A DNA stretch of 64,000 bases from Inquilinus ginsengisoli_A (GCF_031453975.1 NZ_JAVDPW010000019.1:1-64000), one strand, 5' to 3'; shown: positions 50,436 to 59,353, counted from the first letter of the stretch. Numbers and translations: made by a program. The notes: generated from the sequence alone by a model not told the origin.

Positions 50436-51458
50436 TCATGCGGTGCCGCCGGCCACGATCTCGAAGCCGACATCGATGATGCGGGGGGCGTCGCCCCGGG
50501 CGGGATTGAGGATGTGCTCCACCGCCAGCCGCCCGATGCGGTAGCGGTCGGAGCGGATGGTCGACAGCGGCACCGGCAGGGCCTGCCCGATCTCCAGCCC
50601 GTTGAAGCCGAACAGGCCGAGATCGGCCTTCGGCACGATCCCTTCCGCCATACAGTGGAAGACGCCGCCGACCGCCATGTCGTCGTTCGAGAACACCGCG
50701 ACATCGACCGCGGGCGACGACTGCCGCAGCCGGGCAAGCCCGTCGCGGCCGGCGAAGACCGAGCTGCTGCCGTCGCCGACGCTTTCCCCCGCCAGGGACA
50801 GGCCGGCCTCGGCCAGCGCCTGGCACAGGCCGTCATAGCGCAGCCGGGCGCGCCGGTCGGCCGCCCAGTCATGGCCGACATAGCCGAAGCGGCGGTAGCC
50901 GCATTCGATCAGATGCCGCCCGGTAGCGTGGCCGGCACGGCGGTGCGACAGGCCGACGGCGATGTCGATCGGCTCGGCGTCGATGTCCATCAGCTCGGCC
51001 ACCCGGATGCCGCTGTTCTCCAGCATGCGCCGGCTCTCGTCGGTGTGGTCGAAGCCGGCGATGATCATCGCCGCCGGCTTCCAGGCCAGCAGCGAGCGCA
51101 GCAGCGTCTCCTCCCGCGCCATGTCGTAGTCGGTGACCGCCACGACGGGCTGGAAGCCCGACTCGTCCAGCGCCTCATGGATGCCGCGCAGGACCTCGGG
51201 GAAGACGATGTTCGACAGCGACGGGATGACGACGCCCATCAGGTTGGACCCGGCCGAAGCCAGGCTGCCCGCCACCCGGTTGGGGACGTAGCCGATGGCC
51301 TGCACCGCCGACATCACGCGGGCGCGCGTGTCCGGGGCGATCGGGCCCTTGTTGCGCAGGATCCGCGAGACCGTGATCTGGCTGACGCCAGCCAGCGCGG
51401 CGACGTTGGCGAGCGTCGGCGCCGTCTTCCGCACCCGTCCACGATCCTCTCCTCCCAT
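50436..51458 (-). CDS. LacI-family transcriptional regulator (tetronate locus)
   Basis: A 340-residue LacI/GntR-type repressor. The helix-turn-helix and hinge read PTLANVAALAGVSQITVSRI then VPNRVAGSLA; the effector domain ends DVGFEIVAGGTA. It is divergent from the ltnD-like gene and leads the operon with otnK. Three copies of an 18-bp palindrome (51598, 57931, 57955) lie in front of ltnD and the transporter operon, making them its likely operators. The effector is probably a tetronate or pathway intermediate. Confidence 0.88.
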   Translation of the reverse strand: MGGEDRGRVRKTAPTLANVAALAGVSQITVSRILRNKGPIAPDTRARVMSAVQAIGYVPNRVAGSLASAGSNLMGVVIPSLSNIVFPEVLRGIHEALDESGFQPVVAVTDYDMAREETLLRSLLAWKPAAMIIAGFDHTDESRRMLENSGIRVAELMDIDAEPIDIAVGLSHRRAGHATGRHLIECGYRRFGYVGHDWAADRRARLRYDGLCQALAEAGLSLAGESVGDGSSSVFAGRDGLARLRQSSPAVDVAVFSNDDMAVGGVFHCMAEGIVPKADLGLFGFNGLEIGQALPVPLSTIRSDRYRIGRLAVEHILNPARGDAPRIIDVGFEIVAGGTA

Positions 51459-51563
51459 TCGCGCTCCCCGCCCCTGTCCGGTCGTTTGCCGCGCGCCCCG
51501 CTATGGGGGTTGCGCTGCCGGCTGCTGCCGCCGAATGATCTCGAAGGCGACGTCCGCACGATA

Positions 51564-51615
51564 TTGACAGGCCGAGTCAATGTCTCGATTGTTTGACTAT
51601 GACAGCGCTAACATC
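51564..51615 (+). promoter_or_regulatory. promoter and LacI-type operator for the ltnD-like gene
   Basis: TTGACA (51564-51569), a 17-base spacer and GATTGT (51587-51592) make a sigma-70 promoter with a good -35 and weak -10. Immediately downstream, TATGACAGCGCTAACATC (51598-51615) matches in 17 of 18 positions the reverse complement of the operator copy at 57955-57972. A repressor bound there would block initiation. The start codon is 36 bases further on. Confidence 0.65.
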
Positions 51616-51651
51616 GGCGGGCAAGAGCCGGTTTGAGAGTGGGGTGAAGCG

Positions 51652-52575
51652 ATGGGCACGGACACCAGCCTGAGGATCGGCATCGTCGGTCTCGGCTCGA
51701 TGGGCCTGGGCATGGCGCAATCGATGGTGGCGGCGGGGCTGCAGGTCGGCGGCTTCGACACCAGCCACGCGGCGGTCGAGGCCTTCGGCGCAGGCGGCGG
51801 CCGGATGGCCACCAGCGCGCGGGACGCGGCCGAGGCGGCCGACATCGTCGTCGTCGTCGTGGTCAACGCCGCCCAGTCCGAGGTGGTGCTGTTCGGCGAG
51901 GGCGGCGCGGCCAGGGCGATGCGGCCGGGCGGGACCATCCTGTGCTGCGCCACCATGGCGCCGGACCACGCCCGCCGCCTGGCCGGACAGGCCGAGGCGC
52001 TGGGCCTGCACTATCTCGATGCGCCGGTCAGCGGCGGCACGGCCAAGGCGGCGACCGGCGAACTGACCTTCATGGCGTCCGGCACGCGCGAGGCCTTCGC
52101 CGGCGCCCGCGCGGCCCTGGATGCGATGGGATCGACCGTCTACGAGCTGGGGGACGAGGCGGGCATCGGCGCCTCGTTCAAGATGGTGAACCAGCTGCTG
52201 GCCGGGGTGCATATCGCCGCCGCCTGCGAGGCCATGACCTTCGCCGCCCGGCTGGGCCTGGACCTGCGCAAGGTCTATGAGGTGATCACCGCCGCCGCCG
52301 GCAATTCCTGGATGTTCGAGAACCGCGTGCCCCATATCCTCGACGCCGACTACACCCCGCGCAGCGCCATCGACATCTTCACCAAGGATCTCGGCATCGT
52401 CATGGACATGGGCCGGTCGGAGAAGTTCCCGACCCAGCTCGCCGCCACCGCGCTGCAGATGTATCTGATGACGGCCGCGGCCGGGATGGGCCGCGACGAC
52501 GATTCGTCGGTGGCGCGGATGCTGGCGGACATCGCCGGCGTCGACCTGCCGAAACCTGCAAGCACGGAGCGCTGA
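51652..52575 (+). CDS. ltnD: L-threonate dehydrogenase-like oxidoreductase
   Basis: A 307-residue beta-hydroxyacid dehydrogenase. IGIVGLGSMGLGMAQSMVAA is the NAD site, DAPVSGGTAKAATGELTFMA the substrate loop, and FKMVNQLLAGVHIAAACEAM contains the catalytic lysine. The length and these segments match LtnD, which oxidises L-threonate to 2-oxo-tetronate. The adjoining isomerase gene (1 base after the stop) and the kinase gene on the other strand complete the known first three steps. The gene name is assigned by context and family resemblance. Confidence 0.78.
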   Translation: MGTDTSLRIGIVGLGSMGLGMAQSMVAAGLQVGGFDTSHAAVEAFGAGGGRMATSARDAAEAADIVVVVVVNAAQSEVVLFGEGGAARAMRPGGTILCCATMAPDHARRLAGQAEALGLHYLDAPVSGGTAKAATGELTFMASGTREAFAGARAALDAMGSTVYELGDEAGIGASFKMVNQLLAGVHIAAACEAMTFAARLGLDLRKVYEVITAAAGNSWMFENRVPHILDADYTPRSAIDIFTKDLGIVMDMGRSEKFPTQLAATALQMYLMTAAAGMGRDDDSSVARMLADIAGVDLPKPASTER

Positions 52576-52576
52576 C

Positions 52577-53353
52577 ATGCCGCGTTTTGCCGCCAATCTC
52601 AGCATGATGTTCACCGAACATCCGTTCCTGGACCGCTTCGCGGCGGCGGCCGATGCCGGTTTCACCGCGGTCGAATACCTCTTCCCCTACGAGCATGAGC
52701 CTCAGGCGCTGGCCGACCGCCTGAACCGGCACGGCCTGACCCAGGCGCTGTTCAACCTGCCGCCCGGAGACTGGGCCGGGGGCGACCGCGGCACCGCTTC
52801 GCTGCCGGAGCGGGCCGCCGAGTTTCGCGCCTCGCTCGAAACCGCGCGGCCCTTCATCGAGGCGACCGGCGTGCCCCGGGTGCACATGATGGCGGGCATG
52901 GCCTCGCGGGCGGATGCGCGTGCGGTCGCGGCCTACGAGACGGCGCTGGCCCAGGCGGCGGACTTCGCCGCAGGCCTCGGCATCGGCATCGTGATCGAGC
53001 CGATCAACGGCCGCGACATGCCGGGCTATTTCCTGAATGATTTCGACTGGGCGGCGGGGGTGATCGGCCGGCTGGACCGGCCCAATCTGCGTCTGCAATT
53101 CGACATCTACCACCGCCAGATCCTGCATGGCGACGTGACCAAGGCGCTGGAGGCGCTGATGCCGATCACCGCCCATGTCCAGGTCGCCTCGGTCCCGCTG
53201 CGCCAGGAACCGGGGACCGGCGAGCTGAACGACGCCCGCCTGTTCGCGCTGCTCGACAGCCTGGGCTACCAGGGCTTCGTCGGCTGCGAATATCGGCCGG
53301 CCGGCGAGACGGTCGCCGGGCTCGGCTGGTTCAAGGCGGCCGCCGGCTCCTGA
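52577..53353 (+). CDS. otnI: 2-oxo-tetronate isomerase / hydroxypyruvate isomerase family
   Basis: A 258-residue TIM-barrel isomerase. The N-terminus MPRFAANLSMMFTEHPFLDR is characteristic of the Hyi/OtnI family. The metal and catalytic glutamates lie in IVIEPINGRDMPGYFL and GFVGCEYRPAGET, and the histidine in LQFDIYHRQILHGD. OtnI converts 2-oxo-tetronate to 3-oxo-tetronate, the substrate of OtnK. It follows the ltnD-like gene by one base. Hydroxypyruvate isomerase is the alternative, less favoured by the neighbours. Confidence 0.82.
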   Translation: MPRFAANLSMMFTEHPFLDRFAAAADAGFTAVEYLFPYEHEPQALADRLNRHGLTQALFNLPPGDWAGGDRGTASLPERAAEFRASLETARPFIEATGVPRVHMMAGMASRADARAVAAYETALAQAADFAAGLGIGIVIEPINGRDMPGYFLNDFDWAAGVIGRLDRPNLRLQFDIYHRQILHGDVTKALEALMPITAHVQVASVPLRQEPGTGELNDARLFALLDSLGYQGFVGCEYRPAGETVAGLGWFKAAAGS

Positions 53354-53366
53354 GGAACCGGCGGCC
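53338..53366. terminator. bidirectional terminator-like hairpin between convergent operons
   Basis: GGCCGCCGG (53338-53346) pairs perfectly with CCGGCGGCC (53358-53366) around an 11-base loop. It covers the stop codon of the isomerase gene and lies just before the stop of the convergent oxidoreductase. There is no T-run. Confidence 0.5.
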
Positions 53367-53371
53367 TCCGG

Positions 53372-54265
53372 TCACTTGGACACGTATTTCCGCCAGGAAT
53401 GGGCCTGGCGGAAGCCGAGCACTTCCCGCGTTTTCTTGTTCGACAGCAGCGTCTCGAACTCGCCGAGTTCGCCCTTGACCGGCACGTCGGGATAGAAGCG
53501 CTTCAGCAGCTCCTTCGTCGGCAGGTCCGACGAGGTCTCGTCGTTCACCGCGTTGAACACCTGGTAGCCGAGACCGTCGGTCTTGACCGCGAGGTCGGTG
53601 ATCTGGCCGAGGTCGCGGGCGTCGATATAGCTCCAGGCGATGCGCTTGCGGAAGCCGGGGTCGGCGAACCATTTCGGGAACAGCGCGTATTCATGCGGCT
53701 CGATCACGTTGCCGATGCGCAGCGCGTAGATGTCGGTGCCGTTGCGCTGGGCGAAGGCGCGCGCCGTCTCCTCGTTGCAGATCTTCGACAGGGCGTAGCT
53801 GTCCATCGGCCCGACCGGGTACTCCTCGTCGAGCGGGAAATACTGCGGCGCGCGCGGCTCATTGGCGAAGACCAGGCCGTAGGTGGTCTCGCTGGAGGCC
53901 ACGACGATCTTGGGGATGCCCAGCTTCACCGCGGCTTCGATGACGTTGTAGGTGCCCATGGTGTTGACGCGGAACACCTCGTTGTCGGGCACGATCATGA
54001 TCCGCGGGATCGCCGCGAAATGCACCACGGCGTCGACCGGCTGCGCCCGCAGCGACGGGTCGAATTCGTGCAGGCCCATGTAGCTGGACAGGGCGTTGAA
54101 CACCTGCCCGCTGTCGGTGATGTCGGTGATCAGCGTCCGGACCTGCGGATTGTCCAGCGGCTTGGTGTCGAGGTTCAGGACCTGGTGGCCCTGGTCGACC
54201 AGGTATTTGACGACGTGACGGCCGGCCTTGCCGCTGCCGCCAGTGAACATGATGCGCTTGCTCAT
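53372..54265 (-). CDS. NAD-dependent epimerase/dehydratase-family oxidoreductase
   Basis: A 297-residue extended SDR. The nucleotide motif is FTGGSGKAGRHVVKYL and the active site YALSK (within GPMDSYALSKICNEE), with the upstream serine pair in VASSETTYGL. The family includes sugar epimerases and aldose/uronate dehydrogenases. As last gene of the ribose-type transporter operon it may perform the first oxidation of the imported sugar or sugar acid. Substrate not assignable. Confidence 0.8.
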   Translation of the reverse strand: MSKRIMFTGGSGKAGRHVVKYLVDQGHQVLNLDTKPLDNPQVRTLITDITDSGQVFNALSSYMGLHEFDPSLRAQPVDAVVHFAAIPRIMIVPDNEVFRVNTMGTYNVIEAAVKLGIPKIVVASSETTYGLVFANEPRAPQYFPLDEEYPVGPMDSYALSKICNEETARAFAQRNGTDIYALRIGNVIEPHEYALFPKWFADPGFRKRIAWSYIDARDLGQITDLAVKTDGLGYQVFNAVNDETSSDLPTKELLKRFYPDVPVKGELGEFETLLSNKKTREVLGFRQAHSWRKYVSK

Positions 54266-54305
54266 GGGACGGGATGACTCCGTGTGATGAAGGGACAGGA
54301 AGGGG

Positions 54306-55805
54306 TTATCCGGTGGCCAGGTTCATGACGGCTTCGCGGGTGGCGTCCCGGCGCGGCAATTCCCCGGAGATACGGCCTTCGCGGACCACGATGACCCGGT
54401 CGCTGATGGCCAGGATCTCGGCCAGGTCGGACGACACCGCGATGACCCCGAGCCCTTGCGCCGCGAGGCCCTGGAGCTGGCGGTGCACCTCCGCCTTGGC
54501 GGCGATGTCGATGCCGCGGGTCGGCTCGTCGACGATCAGGACACGGGGCCGGCGCGCCACCCATTTCGCGATCACCACCTTCTGCTGGTTGCCGCCGCTG
54601 AGATGGACGATCTTCTGCTCGATCGACGGGGTTTTCACCCCGAAGGTGCGCACCGAGTCCGCACAGGCCGCCGCCTCGCGCCGCCGGTTGACGAAGTCGA
54701 GGCTGCAATAGTCGGCCAGGTGGGTCAGGCTGAAATTCTCGCGGACAGTCATGTCCAGCACCAGCCCCTGCCCTTTTCGGTCCTCGGTGACGAAGCCGAT
54801 GCCGGCGGCGATGGCGTCGCTGGGGCCGCGGATCGACACCGGCCTACCGTCGACTCGGATGGCGCCGTGGTGCCCGCGTTCGCCGAAGATCATCTCCATG
54901 ATCTCGGTGCGGCCGGCGCCGATCAGGCCGAAGAAGCCCAGCACCTCGCCCTTGTGCAGGTCGAAGCTGATGTCGGCGACCCTGGCCGCATGCGGGCTCG
55001 GCCGCTTCAGCCCCAGGCCCGACACCGACAGGATGACCTCGGTCCCAGCATGGGACACGTGCTCGCCATAGAGCTGGCTCAGCTCGCGGTCGACCATGGT
55101 GCGGACCAGGAATTCGCGCGTCACCTCGCCGATCGGCCGGGTGGCGATCGACCGGCCGTCGCGCAGCACCGTGACCCGGTCGGCGATCTCGAAGATCTCC
55201 TCCAGCCGGTGCGAGATGTAGACGATGCCGAGATTCTCCGCCCGCAGCTGCTTGATCACGGCGATCAGGGTCTCGGCCTCGCGCTGGCTCAGCGAGGCCG
55301 TCGGCTCGTCCATCACCAGGATCTTCGAGTTCTGCGAGATCGCCTTGGCGATCTCGATCATCTGCTTCTGGCCGATGCTGAGCTTGCCGACGACCACGCG
55401 CGGGTCGATGTCGAGCTGCAGCCGCGCCAGCACATGCCGCGACTCCTCGACCATCCGCCGGGTGTCGATCAGGCCCAGGCGGGTGCGCGGCTCTCGCGCC
55501 AGGAAGATGTTCTCGGCGACCGTCAGGTTCTCCACCATGGACAGTTCCTGGTAGATGATGCTGACGCCCAGCTCGCGCGCATGCTCCGGGTCGCGGATGG
55601 TGACGGGCGCACCCTCGATCGCGATCGTGCCGGCATTGGCGCGGTAGGCGCCGGTCATGACCTTCATCAGGGTCGACTTGCCGGCCCCGTTCTCCCCCGC
55701 CAGCGCATGCACTTCGCCCAACGCCAGCGCGAGGTCGACGCCGTCCAGCGCCTTCACGCCGGGGAAGGATTTGGTGATCCCGCGCATCTCGAGGAACGGC
55801 GGCAT
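54306..55805 (-). CDS. ribose-type ABC transporter ATPase (RbsA-like, two ABC domains)
   Basis: A 499-residue fused ATPase. Domain 1 has GENGAGKST, signature LSIGQKQM and LVMDEPTASLS. Domain 2 has the degenerate Walker A GLIGAGRTE, signature LSGGNQQK and LIVDEPTRGID. This asymmetry is normal in RbsA/MglA/XylG-type proteins. It lies between the binding-protein and oxidoreductase genes of the minus-strand operon and energises the uptake of a monosaccharide or sugar acid. Confidence 0.9.
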   Translation of the reverse strand: MPPFLEMRGITKSFPGVKALDGVDLALALGEVHALAGENGAGKSTLMKVMTGAYRANAGTIAIEGAPVTIRDPEHARELGVSIIYQELSMVENLTVAENIFLAREPRTRLGLIDTRRMVEESRHVLARLQLDIDPRVVVGKLSIGQKQMIEIAKAISQNSKILVMDEPTASLSQREAETLIAVIKQLRAENLGIVYISHRLEEIFEIADRVTVLRDGRSIATRPIGEVTREFLVRTMVDRELSQLYGEHVSHAGTEVILSVSGLGLKRPSPHAARVADISFDLHKGEVLGFFGLIGAGRTEIMEMIFGERGHHGAIRVDGRPVSIRGPSDAIAAGIGFVTEDRKGQGLVLDMTVRENFSLTHLADYCSLDFVNRRREAAACADSVRTFGVKTPSIEQKIVHLSGGNQQKVVIAKWVARRPRVLIVDEPTRGIDIAAKAEVHRQLQGLAAQGLGVIAVSSDLAEILAISDRVIVVREGRISGELPRRDATREAVMNLATG

Positions 55806-55861
55806 GGGGCCTCGCCACTGTCGGGGAAAAGCGGGCGGCGGATAAGCCGCCGCCCATGAGC

Positions 55862-56800
55862 TTACTTGGTGTAGCTGCCGAGGTTGGCGGCGCTGACGAC
55901 GGTGACGCCGGTGTCGATGTCGGCCGGCGCGGGGCCGCCGCCCTTGATCTGGCTGACCAGGTTCTCGACCGCCAGCTTGCCCATGGTCACCGGCCGCTGG
56001 ACCATGATGCCCTCGATGAACCCGTCCTTCACGCCCTTGACCGTGTCCGGCAGGTCGTCGAAGGCGAAGACCTTGACCGCGCCCTTGCGGTCGGCGAATT
56101 CCCGGCTGTCCATCACCTTGGCGACGGCCGGGCCGCCGACCTGGCTGACCCCGATGATACCCTTCAGATCCGGGTGGCCGCGGAACAGCGCCTCGGTGAC
56201 CGAGACCGCCCGTGCCAGGTCGTCATCGGTGCCTTCCTTGGCCACGACCTTGATGTCGGGATGGGCGGCCAGCGCCCGCTCGACCCCGGCGATGCGCTCG
56301 TTCAGGTTCGAGGCGCCGAGCTGGCCGGTGACGATGGCGACCTCGCCCTTGCCGCCCAGCGCCGTGGCCATCGACTGACCCATGGTGAAGCCGGCCGCCT
56401 CGTTGACCGTGCCGATATACATGCTGCGGCCGCTCTTCGCGCTGTCGCTGTCGAAGGTCACCACCTTGATGCCGGCGGCCATCGCCTCCTTGATCACGCC
56501 TTCGACCGATTTCGGCTCGTTGACCGAGATCGCGATGCCGTCGACGTGCTTGGCGATCAGGTCCTCCATGATGCGGACCTGGGTCGACCCCTGGGTGTTC
56601 TGCGGCACCACCCACTGGTAGTCCACCCCGAGCGCCTTGGCGGCTTCGGCCGCGCCGGTGTTGCAGTCGTCGAAGAACGGCACCGCGACCTTCGGGATGA
56701 CCGCGATGGTGAGCTTGTGATCCTGGGCCGACGCGCTGCCGGCAGAAAGCAGCGGTGCGGCGAGCAGCGCCGCGGTGAGCATGCGGATGATGGGTTTCAT
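55862..56800 (-). CDS. ribose-type ABC transporter sugar-binding protein
   Basis: A 312-residue periplasmic binding protein of the RbsB/LacI-effector fold. The signal peptide MKPIIRMLTAALLAAPLLSA ends near GSASA. The mature start KLTIAVIPKVAVPFFDDCN and the block VDGIAISVNEPKSVEGVIKE are typical. CGGGAGGATATCC precedes ATG 56800. By operator sharing with the LtnD/OtnI/OtnK genes, the ligand may be a tetronate or its precursor. Confidence 0.88.
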   Translation of the reverse strand: MKPIIRMLTAALLAAPLLSAGSASAQDHKLTIAVIPKVAVPFFDDCNTGAAEAAKALGVDYQWVVPQNTQGSTQVRIMEDLIAKHVDGIAISVNEPKSVEGVIKEAMAAGIKVVTFDSDSAKSGRSMYIGTVNEAAGFTMGQSMATALGGKGEVAIVTGQLGASNLNERIAGVERALAAHPDIKVVAKEGTDDDLARAVSVTEALFRGHPDLKGIIGVSQVGGPAVAKVMDSREFADRKGAVKVFAFDDLPDTVKGVKDGFIEGIMVQRPVTMGKLAVENLVSQIKGGGPAPADIDTGVTVVSAANLGSYTK

Positions 56801-56855
56801 GGATATCCTCCCGTGGGTGAATGGGTGACGGAGCGTTCCGCTCTTCTTGTTGGCC

Positions 56856-57854
56856 TCAGCCGCGCTTGCCGCGGGCGCGAAGCACATCGATGCTGACGGC
56901 GATCAGGATCACCGCGCCGGTGATCGCCTGCTGGGCGTAGGTGTCTATGTTCATCAGCACCACGCCATTGGCGATGAAGCCGGTCAGCGCGGCGCCGATC
57001 ACGGCGCCCAGCACGCTGCCGATGCCGCCGGACAGCGACGCGCCGCCGATCGCCGCCGCGGCGATCACGTCCAACTCGGCGCCGAAGCCCGAGGCCGGTT
57101 CCGCCGAGAGGTAGCGCGAGAAGCTGACCACCCCGGCGAAGGCCGCGATGGTGCCGGACAGGGTGTAGACGATCATCTTCACCCGGGCGGTCTTGACCCC
57201 GCTCAGCCGCGCCGCGTGCTCGTTGCCGCCGGTGGCGTAGACATGGCGCCCGAAGCGCGTCCTGCGCATCAGCACGGTGAAGATCACGGTCATGACGATC
57301 ATGATCACCACCGGGACGGGAACCGGCCCGACATAGCCCTGGCCCAGCAGGGTGAAGGCGTCCGGCACATCCGGGGTGACCGGAACGCCGCGGGTGACCA
57401 CGTACATCAGCCCGCGGCCGATGCTGAGCGTGCCGAGCGTGGCGATGAAGGGCGGCAGGCCGATGGCGGTGACCAGCAGGCCGTTGACCGCGCCGAAGCC
57501 GACCCCGACCAGCAGCCCGGCCCCGATCGCCACCGCCATCGGCAGCCCGGCGGAGAAGCACAGGGCGGTGACCAGGGACGACAGCCCCATCACCGAGCCG
57601 ACCGACAGGTCGATGCCGCCGGTGATGATCACCATCACCATGCCGATGCTCATGATCGCGGTCAGCGAGAAGGCGCGCGACACGCCCATCAGGTTGTTGG
57701 TGGTCAGGAAATACGGCGTGGCGAAGCTGATCAGCGCGCCGACGATGATCAGCGCCAGCAGGACGTTGAGCTCCCGGGCGTTGCGCAGGCCGGCCAGCAC
57801 CGACAGCGGGCCCGGACGTCCGTTCCGGCCGTGTTCGACTTGGCTGCTGCTCAC
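56856..57854 (-). CDS. ribose-type ABC transporter permease (RbsC-like)
   Basis: A 332-residue permease with 8-10 membrane segments. It has the family blocks NNLMGVSRAFSLTAIMSIGM, VIITGGIDLSVGSVMGLSSL and DVIAAAAIGGASLSGGIGSV. The start is GTG (complement of 57852-57854) with GGAGG 8 bases upstream. It is the first gene of the operon permease, binding protein, ATPase, oxidoreductase, read from a promoter that carries two LacI-type operators. Confidence 0.9.
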   Translation of the reverse strand: MSSSQVEHGRNGRPGPLSVLAGLRNARELNVLLALIIVGALISFATPYFLTTNNLMGVSRAFSLTAIMSIGMVMVIITGGIDLSVGSVMGLSSLVTALCFSAGLPMAVAIGAGLLVGVGFGAVNGLLVTAIGLPPFIATLGTLSIGRGLMYVVTRGVPVTPDVPDAFTLLGQGYVGPVPVPVVIMIVMTVIFTVLMRRTRFGRHVYATGGNEHAARLSGVKTARVKMIVYTLSGTIAAFAGVVSFSRYLSAEPASGFGAELDVIAAAAIGGASLSGGIGSVLGAVIGAALTGFIANGVVLMNIDTYAQQAITGAVILIAVSIDVLRARGKRG

Positions 57855-57930
57855 ACCCGTTGCCTCCCTGCCACCGCATCGGCGATGCGATCATCGTTGA
57901 TGGCGTCCTGCCCCGTTGTCGGGACTGGAC

Positions 57931-57972
57931 GATGACAGCGCTGTCATCAAAGGCGATGTTAGCGCTGTCATC
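57931..57972 (-). promoter_or_regulatory. two LacI-type operators at the ribose-type transporter promoter
   Basis: GATGACAGCGCTGTCATC (57931-57948) is a perfect 18-bp palindrome. GATGTTAGCGCTGTCATC (57955-57972) is a second copy with two changed bases, 24 bp centre to centre. On the minus strand TTGACT (complement of 58001-58006), a 19-base spacer and TATATC (complement of 57976-57981) form a candidate promoter directly upstream. The matching site at 51598 points to the LacI protein encoded at 50436-51458. Confidence 0.75.
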
Positions 57973-58133
57973 CCTGATATACCGCATATGGCATTTGCCG
58001 AGTCAACAGCTAGTTCCGGCAGGGACTGAGGCGGCTTGGCGCATCGCGGCGGAGCGCTTCGATGGAATCCGGGGTGCCGCTCGCTGTGCCGGCGGTGACG
58101 CTTGCGCTCGCCCAAAAGCCGGATTATCGTGAC

Positions 58134-58210
58134 TGAGAAAACGGTTTCTCACCTACGCACGATACCTTCCGCCAAATCTGCAATAATGGCTTGAGAAAAC
58201 AATTTCTCAA
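58134..58210 (+). promoter_or_regulatory. pair of palindromic operators before the second LacI gene
   Basis: TGAGAAA-acgg-TTTCTCA (58134-58151) and TTGAGAAA-acaa-TTTCTCAA (58191-58210) are near-identical palindromes, 58 bp apart centre to centre. They lie 24-100 bp upstream of the LacI-family start at 58234. They differ completely from the GATGACAGC-type sites next door, so they most likely belong to this second repressor. Confidence 0.75.
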
Positions 58211-58233
58211 CTGATCGAAACGAACCACCCGGC

Positions 58234-59289
58234 ATGGACTCCAAGACCTCTCGTCCCATCCCCGGCCAGCCCCCTCGAGCCGTCACCTTGCGTGATGTGG
58301 CGGCGGCGGCCGGCGTCAGCGTCGCCACGGCGTCGAAGGCGCTGAACGACCAGGGCCGGATGGCGGAGGAGACCCGGGCGCGGGTGCAGCAGACGGCGAA
58401 GGCGCTGGGCTTCCGGCCGAACGGGCTGGCGCAGAGCCTGTCGCGGCGGCGCAGTTTCACCGTGGGCCTGCTGACCAACGACACCTATGGCCGCTTCACC
58501 CTGCCGGTGATGTCCGGCATCTCCGACGCGCTGGTCGACAACGGCGTCTCGGTCTTCCTGTGCAACATCGAGGACGACCCGGCGCTGGCCCAGACCCATG
58601 TCGACGCCATGCTGGAAAAGCGGGTCGACGGCATCATCGCCTCCGGCAAGCGCATCGACCGCCGGCTGCCGGTCGACCTGTCCGGCCTGGGCATCCCCGT
58701 CATCTACGCCTTCAGCGAGCCCGACCCGGACTCGATCGGCTTCGTCTCCGACGACGAAGGCGGCGCGCGGCAGGCGGTCGAGCACCTGATCCGGCTGGGT
58801 CGGCGCCGCATCGCCCATGTCACCGGGCCGTCGAGCTTCCGCGTGGTGCACCAGCGCGCCGCCGCCTATCGCGACGCGCTGGGCGCCGCCGGGCTGGCCG
58901 GGCCGGACCAGGGCGTCCTGGTCGGCCACTGGTCCGAGGCCTGGGGGCATGAGGCGGCCGGGTACCTGTTCGACGGCATCGGCAGCCCACCCGACGCGGT
59001 GTTCTGCGGCAGCGACCAGATCGCCCGCGGCGTGGTCGACGCGCTGCGCGAACGCGGCCGGCGGGTGCCGGACGACGTCGCCGTGATCGGCTTCGACAAC
59101 TGGGAGATCGTCGCCGCCGCCACCCGCCCGCCGCTGACCACGGTCGACATGAACCTGAAGGCGCTGGGCCGCGAGGCCGGGCTGACCCTGCTGCAGCTGG
59201 TCGACCGCCAGCCGATCGAACCCGGAGTCCGCAAGCTGCCCTGCCGGCTGCTGGTGCGGCAATCCTGCGGTGCGCCGCCCGCCGGCTGA
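58234..59289 (+). CDS. LacI-family transcriptional regulator (GH127/transporter locus)
   Basis: A 351-residue LacI-type repressor. The DNA-binding part is VTLRDVAAAAGVSVATASKA then RPNGLAQSLS; the effector domain has FCGSDQIARGVVDALRERGR and GFDNWEIVAAATRPPLTTVD. It is encoded in the same direction as, and 64 bp upstream of, a sugar transporter operon with a GH127 enzyme, so its effector is probably an arabinose-containing sugar. Two palindromes upstream suggest autoregulation. Confidence 0.88.
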   Translation: MDSKTSRPIPGQPPRAVTLRDVAAAAGVSVATASKALNDQGRMAEETRARVQQTAKALGFRPNGLAQSLSRRRSFTVGLLTNDTYGRFTLPVMSGISDALVDNGVSVFLCNIEDDPALAQTHVDAMLEKRVDGIIASGKRIDRRLPVDLSGLGIPVIYAFSEPDPDSIGFVSDDEGGARQAVEHLIRLGRRRIAHVTGPSSFRVVHQRAAAYRDALGAAGLAGPDQGVLVGHWSEAWGHEAAGYLFDGIGSPPDAVFCGSDQIARGVVDALRERGRRVPDDVAVIGFDNWEIVAAATRPPLTTVDMNLKALGREAGLTLLQLVDRQPIEPGVRKLPCRLLVRQSCGAPPAG

Positions 59290-59353
59290 GGCGGCACCGA
59301 ACAACAAGGCCGAGTGTGAACCGCACCGGCCGACAACAGAGGGAGGACACGTG

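Noticed and set aside
54456..55859. 467-codon plus-strand frame opposite the RbsA-like ATPase
   Set aside because: Antisense shadow without any domain; the minus strand has both ABC domains intact.
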